The notes under the pieces: generated by a model
Told to the model about the DNA's origin: nothing
Database searches by the model: none
What the model saw: the letters and a program-made list of their open reading frames with translations, nothing else
Part shown: one piece after another, positions 41,259 to 48,533 of the stretch
Layout of the letters: the number at the start of each line of letters is the position of its first letter
Position numbering within the stretch: the stretch's first letter is position 1
NCBI RefSeq assembly: GCF_900129455.1
Contig: NZ_FQVU01000001.1
Span: 868,001 to 932,000 of the forward strand
DNA from: Jatrophihabitans endophyticus
Lineage (GTDB): Bacteria > Actinomycetota > Actinomycetes > Mycobacteriales > Jatrophihabitantaceae
Length of the DNA: 64,000 bases
Reading direction: 5' to 3'
Position numbers and translations under genes: made by a program

Positions 41259-41560
41259 GATTCCTCCAGGTGTCTCCGCGCGGCACCGACCAGCGACACC
41301 GCCTCGCTCACGACCGGATTGGCGCTCAGTTCTGACAGTTCCGTCGTGACGCAGTCCAAGAGCCGCCCGATCGTCTGAGGATGGTCAGTGATGTCCGGCA
41401 ATTCGCCCGCAGAGACGCCGAGCAGCGCGTACAGCCTGTTCGCCGCGATACCGCACAGGATCGGCGCGCACGCGTCCACCGACTCCACGTCGCGCGCGAT
41501 CGATTCGAGGCAACGAGCAGCGCTCAGAAGTACCGAGTCCACGCCGCTCGTCTCGCTCAT
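41255..41560 (-). CDS. Hypothetical protein of the integrative element
   Basis: A protein of about 101 aa from ATG 41560 (an in-frame start at 41659 would add 33 residues). It is mostly helical, with LLSAARCLESIARDVESVDA and TIGRLLDCVTTELSELSANP. It has three cysteines and no membrane segment. Its stop overlaps the start of the interrupted gene downstream (GTGA), forming a two-gene minus-strand unit divergent from the cargo operon. I recognise no family. Confidence 0.6.
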   Translation of the reverse strand: MSETSGVDSVLLSAARCLESIARDVESVDACAPILCGIAANRLYALLGVSAGELPDITDHPQTIGRLLDCVTTELSELSANPVVSEAVSLVGAARRHLEES

Positions 41561-41888
41561 CGTTCGACAGTCAGACTCGAACCGCAGCGAAGACAAGTAG
41601 CTCCGCGCGATCTGTGGATCTAGCGCAGATCGCCGATTCCGGGGGGTCCGCGTGTCCATCTCTCGGCAACCCGACTCGGTGCCGCCACGCGCGGTGCTTC
41701 GCTGGCTCCCGTCCGGCGCAGTTAATCGAACTTATGTACCCAGCTTATCCGCGACAACCAGAAGTCAAATTGAAACGTAGTCTTTCTGACGAGTATCGAG
41801 ATTCGTCGAAAAACGGCCTAATTGTAGTACCTGAGCGAGTGTACGATGCCCCTAACCTCCTAGTACGATCCAGACTGATTGGAGAAAC
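41561..41888 (+). promoter_or_regulatory. AT-richer divergent control region with a sigma-70-like promoter for the cargo operon
   Basis: The 328-bp stretch is visibly less GC-rich than its surroundings, especially 41720-41888. On the plus strand TTGAAA (41770-41775), 18 bp, TATCGA (41794-41799) is a good vegetative promoter, about 85 bp before the cargo start. GGAGA at 41881-41885 is the ribosome-binding site. The left part must hold the promoter for the minus-strand unit. I see no further gene here. Confidence 0.6.
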
Positions 41889-42713
41889 ATGACAAAAGCT
41901 GTAAGTAAAGATAAGAAGCCGCGGGTGCGCCTACTGCAAGAAGATGTACCGAGCACCTCGCTGGAGCAGGCACTCCGGGTCGCGCGGGCAATCGGCGAGA
42001 ACTACGCCTATAAGCCGACCCGTCCGCTCAACGTTGCTCAGGCGATGAGCATGAGTCCGACCTCGGGACCGTTCCGGATGATCACCGGCGCTGCTGTCGC
42101 GTACGGCCTCACCACCGCCGCCGCCCAGGCACCCGAGATCGGCCTGACTCCGATCGGCATGAGGATCGTGCGTCCGACCACCGAAGGCGACGATCTCGCG
42201 GCTCGACGCGAAGCGCTGCTTAGACCCAAAATCGTCGGGGACTTCCTGCGGCAGTACGACGGCGCAGCGATCCCGACCGACGTAATTGCCAAGAACGTGT
42301 TGCAGGAAAGAGGTGTGCCCGCCGAACGAACCGAGAGCGTTCTTGAACTCATTGTCGCCGGCGCCAGCGAGGTCGGCTTCGTCCGCGAGTGGAACGGCAA
42401 GCGGTACGTCGATCTGGCGGGCCAAGCTGTCGACGCACCCCGCGATGGCGTGTCGCCCGGGGGTAACCCGCCGACTTCGCCGGCGACGACCCAGACGAAT
42501 CAGCCGTCAATGATGCAGCCGCCGCCGGTCACGATATCGCCGCCCGCCCCGGCCGCTGGCGTTTCGCTGAGCTCGGGTGTTCACATCAACATCGAGATTC
42601 ACATTGCCGCTGATGCGACCTCGGAGACGGTCGAGGACATCTTTCGCAACATGCGGCGGTATGTCCTGAGCGCAGACGAGGTTGCTGACGATGACACGAC
42701 CAGCGCGGGGTGA
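41889..42713 (+). CDS. Cargo protein A: winged-helix/DUF5343-like protein with C-terminal HINIEIHI module
   Basis: A 274-aa soluble protein. Residues 20-175 look like tandem winged helices with a DUF5343-like layout: SLEQALRVARAIGENYAYKP, then MSPTSGPFRMITGAAVAYGL, LTPIGMRIV, and VLELIVAGASEVGFVREW. A Pro/Thr-rich linker covers about 185-225. A compact C-terminal block HINIEIHIAADATSETVEDI then MRRYVL closes the protein; this block recalls small modules in defence-linked proteins, from memory only. ATG 41889 has GGAGA upstream. It overlaps the next gene by 23 nt. The role is inferred to be sensing or regulating the partner. Confidence 0.7.
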   Translation: MTKAVSKDKKPRVRLLQEDVPSTSLEQALRVARAIGENYAYKPTRPLNVAQAMSMSPTSGPFRMITGAAVAYGLTTAAAQAPEIGLTPIGMRIVRPTTEGDDLAARREALLRPKIVGDFLRQYDGAAIPTDVIAKNVLQERGVPAERTESVLELIVAGASEVGFVREWNGKRYVDLAGQAVDAPRDGVSPGGNPPTSPATTQTNQPSMMQPPPVTISPPAPAAGVSLSSGVHINIEIHIAADATSETVEDIFRNMRRYVLSADEVADDDTTSAG

Positions 42714-43269
42714 GCTGCCGGACCCCGAGATTCTGCGACGACTGCGCGAGTTCCAGTTGCGAGTCCGCAACCCGACCCGCAAGGTCGAGGTCGTCGTCCC
42801 GGCTCGGGGTCCGCTGTCAGGCCGAGATGCCAACATCGTCGAGCGGCTGCGACGACACTCCGAGCCACTCGCCGACTCGCTAGAGCAGGTACTGAAAGAC
42901 CTGAATGACTTCACCCGGCTCAGCTACGTCGGCCCAGCCGGTGAGATCCGCGAGGTGCTTCGAGCCACTGTGCAGTTGTTTGCGCCCGACGATGAGGTCC
43001 GCGCCCAGCCATGGTTCGTCGGATACGCGGTCGGCAACAAGACCAACCCGACCCAGGCTGAGCGGGTCAGGTTCGCAGTGCAGGCGCGGGGGGGCAACCG
43101 GGATCAAGTCAGTGAGATCGACCCCCTGGTTGATCAGCAGGTCGGCCAGATCGGTCGCCAGACCTATAAGACCGGCAGCAGCGCATTCCATGCAGGCACG
43201 ATCCAGGCCAATGTAAGGAAGCTGACGGGGTGGGTTTTCGCCATGCTGGACGAGGTACTACCCGAGTAA
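42691..43269 (+). CDS. Cargo protein B: similar to predicted pPIWI-associated nucleases
   Basis: A 192-aa protein. The N-terminal 80 residues are helical and basic, ending in ERLRRHSEPLADSLEQVLKD. The C-terminal part has IREVLRATVQLFAPDDEVRA, WFVGYAVGNKTNPTQAERVR, then IGRQTYKTGSSAFHAG and a last helix KLTGWVFAMLDEVL. This order (REVL-block, DDEV, TQAERVRF, H-G near the end) resembles proteins annotated as predicted pPIWI-associated nuclease, in my recollection; I cannot search. ATG 42691 lies 23 nt inside cargo gene A, so the two are co-translated. No Argonaute-like gene is nearby. Confidence 0.6.
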   Translation: MTRPARGELPDPEILRRLREFQLRVRNPTRKVEVVVPARGPLSGRDANIVERLRRHSEPLADSLEQVLKDLNDFTRLSYVGPAGEIREVLRATVQLFAPDDEVRAQPWFVGYAVGNKTNPTQAERVRFAVQARGGNRDQVSEIDPLVDQQVGQIGRQTYKTGSSAFHAGTIQANVRKLTGWVFAMLDEVLPE

Positions 43270-43845
43270 TCGCGGCGCGTCCACAAGAATGCCGCCACGA
43301 CTCGTGATAGTCGGCGCCGCGGTGACACTCGCCGTCGGACTTGGCTGATTGGGCATTCAAGCCCAGGCTAATTTTGAGGAGCTCAGACCGCGGACGAGCC
43401 AGCTTGTCCGCGGTCAGCGTTCGAATTCGCGCGCGGGCCCCAGCCGAGGAACAGGCGCGGGCCGAGGTCATCAGCGCGTCGGCCGCATCCGCGATCCCGA
43501 TCAGCTCTTCCGTCGGAAGCGACGCCGGTAAGCCAATCTTGCGCTGAAAGTGCCGGATCGACCGCCAGGCTGGCCGCCACTCTCCGTCGCGCAACTACGC
43601 ACGTCGACCTCGGCAACCCCCTCGTTCCGTAGCAACGCAACCAGCACCGCAGCAGGAACACCCCATTGCATTACTCAATGTCTGTGGATAACTTCTGCGT
43701 CACTACCTCGGGCCTGGCCGCGGAATCTCTCCGGGGAAGACCATCGCGGCCACCGGCAGGATGTGTCATGCTGGAACAGCCGGAGGCGGTAGCCGCCGGA
43801 AGTCGGAGCCCTGAGACCCTGCCGGACGGCGGTGGCGCTCAGGGC
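43270..43845. other. 576-bp stretch without a convincing gene
   Basis: Several reading frames cross it, but none has a good start site, a recognisable domain and consistent codon pattern. The best is a minus-strand frame beginning near 43594 (MRDGEWRPAWRSIRHFQRKI) that runs back into cargo gene B, possibly a gene remnant. A perfect DnaA-box consensus, TGTGGATAA at 43683-43691, stands alone. The region may be deletion debris from a formerly larger element. Confidence 0.5.
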
Positions 43846-44367
43846 TCACGCATGTGGCTCGACGACCTCGATCGACCCGATCAGTGACTCGCAGCGCCGC
43901 CGCAACTCGCCGCCTGCCGCGTACGCGAAGACCACCGCGTCCGCTGCCCGCAGCAACGGCTCGTGGCGGGGCTCTCGGTGTTCGTAGTGCAGCTCCTCAT
44001 GACGCCCGAGGCGGTGCACCTCCGCCTGAATTGCGCGAACGTCGTGCTCGTCCTGACCGACAGCGGATTCGATCGTGAGACGGTCGATCGCAGGGTTGGC
44101 GACGATTCGACGCATGATGTCGGCGCGGCCCTCACGGTGGACGCGGTAAGCCGACTCGTACACCATCGCCTCCAGCGGCTGCTCGCACAGTCGCGCAAGA
44201 ATCAACCGTCTGCGCGGCGCCGACTCCTTCGTCATGTGCAACCGTTGCTGGCCGGGTGCCAGGAGCTGACGCAGGGCGGACCGAACCGACGCGGCATCGG
44301 TCGGCGCGACGATCGCGACACAGATCGTCAGACCGCCTCGCGCAGACTCGTCGACGAATGCGTGCAC
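43846..44367 (-). CDS. DUF3800-like protein
   Basis: A 173-aa protein beginning MHAFVDESARGGLTICVAIV, the FxDES start typical of DUF3800, a family with a predicted RNase H-like fold found on mobile elements and in defence islands. Later acidic positions fit: DRLTIESAVGQDEHDVRAIQ near residue 95-114 and HEPLLRAADAVVFAYAAGG near 136-154 (the LxxADxxA block). GTG 44367 lacks a clear ribosome-binding site. It lies downstream of the cargo operon, in opposite orientation, inside the element. Enzymatic activity has not been inferred. Confidence 0.7.
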   Translation of the reverse strand: MHAFVDESARGGLTICVAIVAPTDAASVRSALRQLLAPGQQRLHMTKESAPRRRLILARLCEQPLEAMVYESAYRVHREGRADIMRRIVANPAIDRLTIESAVGQDEHDVRAIQAEVHRLGRHEELHYEHREPRHEPLLRAADAVVFAYAAGGELRRRCESLIGSIEVVEPHA

Positions 44368-44451
44368 GGCGGGAGGCTACCGGCGCCAGCCGACGGTTCG
44401 CGTCACTGTCCAACGGAGGTGCTGGCCATATCGCGGGCTTGTCCGAGCGAG

Positions 44452-44859
44452 GTGAGCGGGAGGGTCCGGATCGTGTATGGAGTCGACATCACCGCCGACC
44501 TCAACGACGAGGACGACACCGGCTTTGTCTGGACGTTCCTCGACGAGGCACTCGAGCCGGCAACTATCATTCCCGGCGCGCTCGCCGTGGCCGGCGACGC
44601 GGATGCGGCGGCGGTCTGCCAGGTTGTCGACCTGGTGTCGGCCGACGACCGGACGATCGTCCACCTTCGGACGCTGCCCGGCCAGGTCCAGAATTACGTC
44701 GCACTCGTGAACCGCCAAGCGGGCTCAGGCGCTACGCCCCGAAGCCCTCGGCGAGAATCTCGTCCACTCGCTCCGACACGTTGGTGCGGCCGCTCGCACC
44801 CGCTCCGAGCGACGACGGCACTACCCGCCGACGACCGAGCGCGCGCGATGAACCGGTGA
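44452..44859 (+). CDS. Small hypothetical protein of the element
   Basis: From GTG 44452 a 135-aa frame begins VSGRVRIVYGVDITADLNDE and continues FLDEALEPATIIPGALAVAG and VVDLVSADDRTIVHLRTLPG. The first 90 residues have the acidic, balanced composition of a real protein. The last 45 are Arg/Pro-rich and overlap an opposite-strand gene by 128 nt, so the true end may have been lost to a frameshift near 44720. No family recognised. Confidence 0.5.
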   Translation: MSGRVRIVYGVDITADLNDEDDTGFVWTFLDEALEPATIIPGALAVAGDADAAAVCQVVDLVSADDRTIVHLRTLPGQVQNYVALVNRQAGSGATPRSPRRESRPLAPTRWCGRSHPLRATTALPADDRARAMNR

Positions 44860-44962
44860 TGCTCTCGAGGAGCGCCAAGGCGCGCGGTGCCTGCTCGTCG
44901 GGCAGTTCGTCGACAAGCTGGTGCAGGCGCTCCTTCGTTGTCACGAAGTCAGTATGGCTCAC
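44732..44962 (-). CDS. 76-aa protein translationally coupled to the integrase
   Basis: Starts GTG 44962, which overlaps the integrase stop (GTGA). The product begins [20 protein letters not shown] and contains [14 protein letters not shown], an amphipathic pattern seen in small antitoxin-like or regulatory proteins, then a basic linker and an acidic tail ([16 protein letters not shown]). It has no toxin partner beside it. Function unknown; coupling to int suggests a role in element regulation or stability. Confidence 0.65.
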   Translation of the reverse strand: MSHTDFVTTKERLHQLVDELPDEQAPRALALLESITGSSRALGRRRVVPSSLGAGASGRTNVSERVDEILAEGFGA

Positions 44963-46288
44963 GACGTGCCGCGGATTCGGCGCAGCGCGGCGAGAGCGGT
45001 CTCATCGGCGGTCGGCAGTGTGTGCAGGTACTTGCCGGTCGTCGCGATCGAGCCGTGCCCGAGTCGTTCCTTGACGACCTGCAGGTCGGCCCCGCCGGCG
45101 AGCAGCCACGACGCGTGCGAGTGCCGCAGATCGTGCAGCCGCGGCCGTGGGTCGAGGCCGGCCTCGTCGCAGGCGCGCACCCACACGTGATTGCGGAACC
45201 AGTCGCGCGGCAGATGGCCGTCGGTGTCGCGTTCCCGGACGCCGCGGGGCTCGTCCAGACCGTCGCTTCGTCGGGATGCGCGGTACTCAGCGAACGCGGC
45301 GCGACAGTGCGGGCACCGGCACCGGCCGGCGGTGTAGGCCGACAGCGAACCGTGCGTGTACGTCCGGCCGGCAGCATTCGGCTCGGTGCGCCCGAGGTCC
45401 TCGACCGCGCGCAGCCGGCGTCCGTTCGCAGGCGATTGGAAGGTGTCGAACCGGAAGATCAGATCCGCCGGGCCGAGACCGTAGCGCTGAGCGTGGGCGA
45501 GCAGTGCCGCCACCAGTTCCGGTTCGAGCTTGAACCGCCGGGCACGCTTGCTCTTCGGGTACGGCTTGACCAGGAACCGTCCGCCCTCGGGGTGAAACTT
45601 CGGGCTCAGTTCGACGACGTCGCGGGTGATGGTGACGATGCCGGACGCCGAATGCAGATCGGCGACCCGCAGCTCGGTCAGCTCGCCCCAGCGCAGTCCG
45701 GAGCCGATCGCGGTCTCGATGAACAGTCGCGCGGTGTCTGAGGGCAGCGCGGTCAGCAACGCGTCGAACTCGACCGGCGTGACGATGCGGTACTCCCTCA
45801 CCGCGACCGTCGGCGTCTTCACGCCCTTGCAGGGATGCAACACGATCACGAGTCGTTGAGGGCGGTGGCGAAGACCGCGGACAGGATGATCTTCTGCTGC
45901 CGGATGTTCGCGGCGCTCACCCCGGCGGCTTCGAGCGCGTGCACCCACTCGCGCACATGCGTCGGCAAGATGTCGCGCATCTTCATCGACCCGAACCACG
46001 GCACGATGTGCCGGTCGAGGCCCCCTCGGTAGCTCTGCCGGGTCGACGCCTCGAGCACATAATTCGGAAACCAGTTCTCGTTGACGTAGTCGGCGAAGCT
46101 GACCCGACCGGCGGTCGGGTCACCCGGACGGCCGGCGGCCATCAGCGCCTCGGCGTGCTGCCACGCTTCTCCGCCTGGCGTCGGGTCGGGAAGGATCCCG
46201 CGTGCCGGATCTTGCCGCGGGCGTCGCGGTACACCGCGGCGTAGGTGGGGCTGCCGCTCGTCCCCACCCGCTTGCGCACGAAACCCAT
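44959..46288 (-). pseudogene. int: Tyrosine integrase with two apparent single-base deletions
   Basis: Three consecutive frames join into one phage-type integrase. Frame 1 from ATG 46288: MGFVRKRVGTSGSPTYAAVY to the Arg-rich FPTRRQAE, shifted near 46167. Frame 2: [20 protein letters not shown], core-binding [20 protein letters not shown], to ATALND, shifted near 45853. Frame 3: [18 protein letters not shown] and the catalytic domain with R in [36 protein letters not shown]. All R-H-R-H-Y residues survive. A zinc-ribbon-like insertion ([14 protein letters not shown]) sits in the catalytic domain. No intact integrase can be made from one frame. Confidence 0.88.
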
Positions 46289-46315
46289 GACCACCACCTG
46301 TGTTCAAAAAGATCA

Positions 46316-46335
46316 TCTGCCATCAATTTGCCATC
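46316..46335. promoter_or_regulatory. Putative integrase arm-binding sites, right end
   Basis: TCTGCCATC at 46316-46324 and TTTGCCATC at 46327-46335, 11 bp apart and in the same orientation as the left pair at 40295-40314. They lie 28 bp upstream of the integrase ATG, so binding could also control int expression. Confidence 0.6.
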
Positions 46336-46432
46336 GAACGCGCTGATAAATGCCGGTACGAGACAGCACCAGTCAACACGAAAACCCGATAAATACGGGG
46401 GTTGTAGGCATCAGTGTGGCACGAAGGGGCCC

Positions 46433-46504
46433 GCTCATAACCCAGAGGTCGCAGGTTCAAATCCTGCCCCCGCTACTACGCAGGTCAGCAAGGACAAGGG
46501 CTCC
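46433..46504. repeat. attR, 72-bp direct repeat with tRNA-fMet 3' fragment
   Basis: Identical to 40195-40266. It holds the anticodon-loop to 3'-end part of tRNA-fMet without its 5' half, so it is not a functional tRNA. Confidence 0.95.
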
Positions 46505-46527
46505 AGTGCCACGGCACTGGAGCCCTT
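46496..46527 (+). terminator. Original host terminator of tRNA-fMet, now separated from it
   Basis: A 14-bp perfect stem (46496-46509 with 46514-46527) with a 4-nt loop, starting in the attR repeat and ending CCCTT. Its left arm outside the repeat differs from that of the attL terminator. The 180 bp up to the zinc permease stop at 46705 hold nothing else that I can recognise. Confidence 0.75.
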
Positions 46528-46704
46528 GCTCATGTGGCAGGCAGCGGACCGGTCCGACACCCGGCGGCGTACCGATGTCGGCCCGAGTTCGTGTCTGTCG
46601 CGAACGACCCTGAGTGCACGGCAGCCGGGGCGCCCTGCGCCTCGGTGTACCTGACAAGAACGGGCGACGGATCACCCAGATCGACCGCGACTGGCCCGCC
46701 CGGG

Positions 46705-47637
46705 TCACGCCGGGGTCGGGCCGTCGGCGGAGGTCGCGCGCGTCCCCGGGGCGGCACGTGACAGCCAGCCGCGACGGGCACGCACCGCGCCGACGCAGCG
46801 ACACACGAGATAGATGGCGAACGCGATGGTCGTGACGTACGGGCTGATCGGGATGCTGCTGCCCACCGCGAGCAGGATCCCGCCGACCAGCGACGTCACG
46901 GCGAACACGACGCTGAGCAGGGTCGCCACGACGGGCGACGCGGTGACCCTGACCGCCGCGGCGCCCGGGGTCACGATGATGCTCAGCACGAGCAGGGCAC
47001 CGACGATCTGCACCGACATCGCGACCGTGAGCCCCAGCAGCATCATGAACACGCCGCCGAGGACGGCCACGGGAACACCACGGGCCGCCGCAAGGTCGGG
47101 GTCGGTGCTGGCGAAGGTCAGCGGCCGCCACACGACGAGGAGACCGACGAGCACGACCGCGGACGTGACGATCAGGGCCGACAGCTGCGGGTCGTCGATG
47201 GCGACGATCTGCCCCGTCAGCAGGCCGAACTTGTTGGCGGCGCGGCCCTTGTACAGCGCGAGGAACAGCACGCCGAGCCCCAGCCCGAAGGGCATCAGCA
47301 CGCCGATCACGGAGTTGCGGTCCCGGGCCCGGCCGCCCAGCGCCCCGACGGTCAGCGCGGCGAGCAGCGAACCCACGAGGGATCCGCCGACGACACTGAC
47401 CCCCAGCAGCAGCGCACCCGACGCCCCGGCGAAGGACAGCTCACTGATCCCGTGGACGGCGAACGGCAGGTCGCGCATGACGACGAAGATGCTGACCAGG
47501 CCGCCGACGATGCCGAGGGTCAGGCCGGCGTACACCGAGTTGTGCACCAGCGCGAGCAGCTCGCGGTAGTCGGTGAAGTCGAAGATCCGCCCCCAGACGT
47601 CCGACCCCACGTTGGTTCCGGCAAGTATCAACGACAC
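46705..47637 (-). CDS. Zinc-type metal ABC transporter permease (ZnuB/AztB family)
   Basis: A 310-aa permease of the ABC-3 family with eight to nine hydrophobic segments between residues 30 and 285. Family landmarks: FVVMRDLPFAVHGISELSFA near 52-71 (the HxISE loop) and MSVQIVGALLVLSIIVTPGA near 211-230. It is the last gene of a binding protein-ATPase-permease operon, 40 bp after the ATPase stop. A Zur-type box before the operon indicates zinc as substrate. Confidence 0.9.
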   Translation of the reverse strand: MSLILAGTNVGSDVWGRIFDFTDYRELLALVHNSVYAGLTLGIVGGLVSIFVVMRDLPFAVHGISELSFAGASGALLLGVSVVGGSLVGSLLAALTVGALGGRARDRNSVIGVLMPFGLGLGVLFLALYKGRAANKFGLLTGQIVAIDDPQLSALIVTSAVVLVGLLVVWRPLTFASTDPDLAAARGVPVAVLGGVFMMLLGLTVAMSVQIVGALLVLSIIVTPGAAAVRVTASPVVATLLSVVFAVTSLVGGILLAVGSSIPISPYVTTIAFAIYLVCRCVGAVRARRGWLSRAAPGTRATSADGPTPA

Positions 47638-47677
47638 CGGTCACCGACTCCTCGTCCATTGCCCTGCCGCGACGGCG

Positions 47678-48532
47678 TCACTGCAGGACGTCCGCGTCGT
47701 GCTGATGCTCCTGCGACTGCGCGTCCTGGGGCAGGCCGGCGACCAGGATGCGGCCCCGCGTGCGGATGACCTCGACGGGCACGCCGTACAGCTCGGAGAG
47801 CGTCTCGCTGGTGAGCACCGTGTCGACCGTCCCGACGCGGAAGCGTCCACCCGCGAGATACAGGACGCGGTCGGCGTAGGGCAGCACCGGATTGATCTCG
47901 TGCGTCACGAAGACCACTGCGGTGCCACGGCGGCGGCGTTGCTCGTCGATGAGGGCGGTGATGCCCCGTTGGCTGTTCTGGTCCAGCGAGAGCAGCGGCT
48001 CGTCGCAGAGCAGCACGGCGGGGTCGCCGACCAGCGCCTGCGCCACCCGCAACCGTTGCTGCTCGCCGCCGGACAGCAGGCCGACCGGCATGTCGGCGTA
48101 CTCGGTGGCGCCCACCTCGGCGAGGGCGGCGTCGACGCGGGCCGCGGTGGACCGGCGCCGCAGCCCCGTCCCCCACCGGTGACCCACCAGGCCCTGGCGC
48201 ACGATGTCGCGACCCCGCAGCGGGGTCAACGGGTCGATGCGCCGTTGCTGCTGCACGTAGCCGATCGCCTCGTTGCCGCGGCGCACGGGCCGGCCGGCGA
48301 GGGTCAACGTGCCGGCGGTCAGCGGGAGCATCCCGAGCAGGACCTGCAGCAGACTGGTCTTACCGGAACCGTTCGCCCCGAGTACGGCGACGAACTCGCC
48401 GGGCACGACGTCGAGGTCCAGCCCGGACCACAGCGTGCGCGACCCGTAGGCCAGCGCGCCGTCCTGCAGGCGGAGTACCGGCTCGATGTCTCCCGTCGGC
48501 GGTGACGGGTGGGGCTCAGCGGCGAGGCTCAT
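47678..48532 (-). CDS. Zinc-type metal ABC transporter ATPase (ZnuC/AztA family)
   Basis: A 284-aa ATPase. Walker A VLGANGSGKTSLLQVLLG is near residue 51, Q-loop YVQQQRRIDP near 93, signature LLSGGEQQRLRVAQAL near 152, Walker B AVLLCDEPLLSLDQNS near 173 and switch histidine FVTHEINPVLPY near 208. A His/Asp-rich tail (DAQSQEHQHDADVLQ) could bind metal. It starts one base after the binding-protein stop. Confidence 0.92.
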   Translation of the reverse strand: MSLAAEPHPSPPTGDIEPVLRLQDGALAYGSRTLWSGLDLDVVPGEFVAVLGANGSGKTSLLQVLLGMLPLTAGTLTLAGRPVRRGNEAIGYVQQQRRIDPLTPLRGRDIVRQGLVGHRWGTGLRRRSTAARVDAALAEVGATEYADMPVGLLSGGEQQRLRVAQALVGDPAVLLCDEPLLSLDQNSQRGITALIDEQRRRRGTAVVFVTHEINPVLPYADRVLYLAGGRFRVGTVDTVLTSETLSELYGVPVEVIRTRGRILVAGLPQDAQSQEHQHDADVLQ

Positions 48533-48533
48533 G

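Larger units (their letters stand above)
40195..46504. mobile_element. Integrative element of about 6.2 kb in tRNA-fMet, probably immobile
   Basis: Bounded by 72-bp perfect direct repeats (40195-40266 and 46433-46504) made of the tRNA 3' half plus downstream sequence. Inside are an excisionase-like HTH gene at the left, a tyrosine integrase at the right transcribed inward, paired arm-type repeats at both ends, and cargo including a two-gene operon and a DUF3800-like gene. No replication, conjugation or capsid gene is visible, so it is a satellite-like integrative element or a deletion derivative. The integrase carries two frameshifts and another gene has an internal stop, so excision is unlikely without help. 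Confidence 0.92.

Noticed and set aside
41614-41892. 92-codon plus-strand frame upstream of cargo A
   Set aside because: It covers the AT-richer promoter region, has no ribosome-binding site and overlaps the cargo start; treated as non-coding.
43109-43594. 161-codon minus-strand frame overlapping the end of cargo B
   Set aside because: The first third looks protein-like but the rest is a shadow of cargo B; too uncertain to call, mentioned only as a possible remnant.
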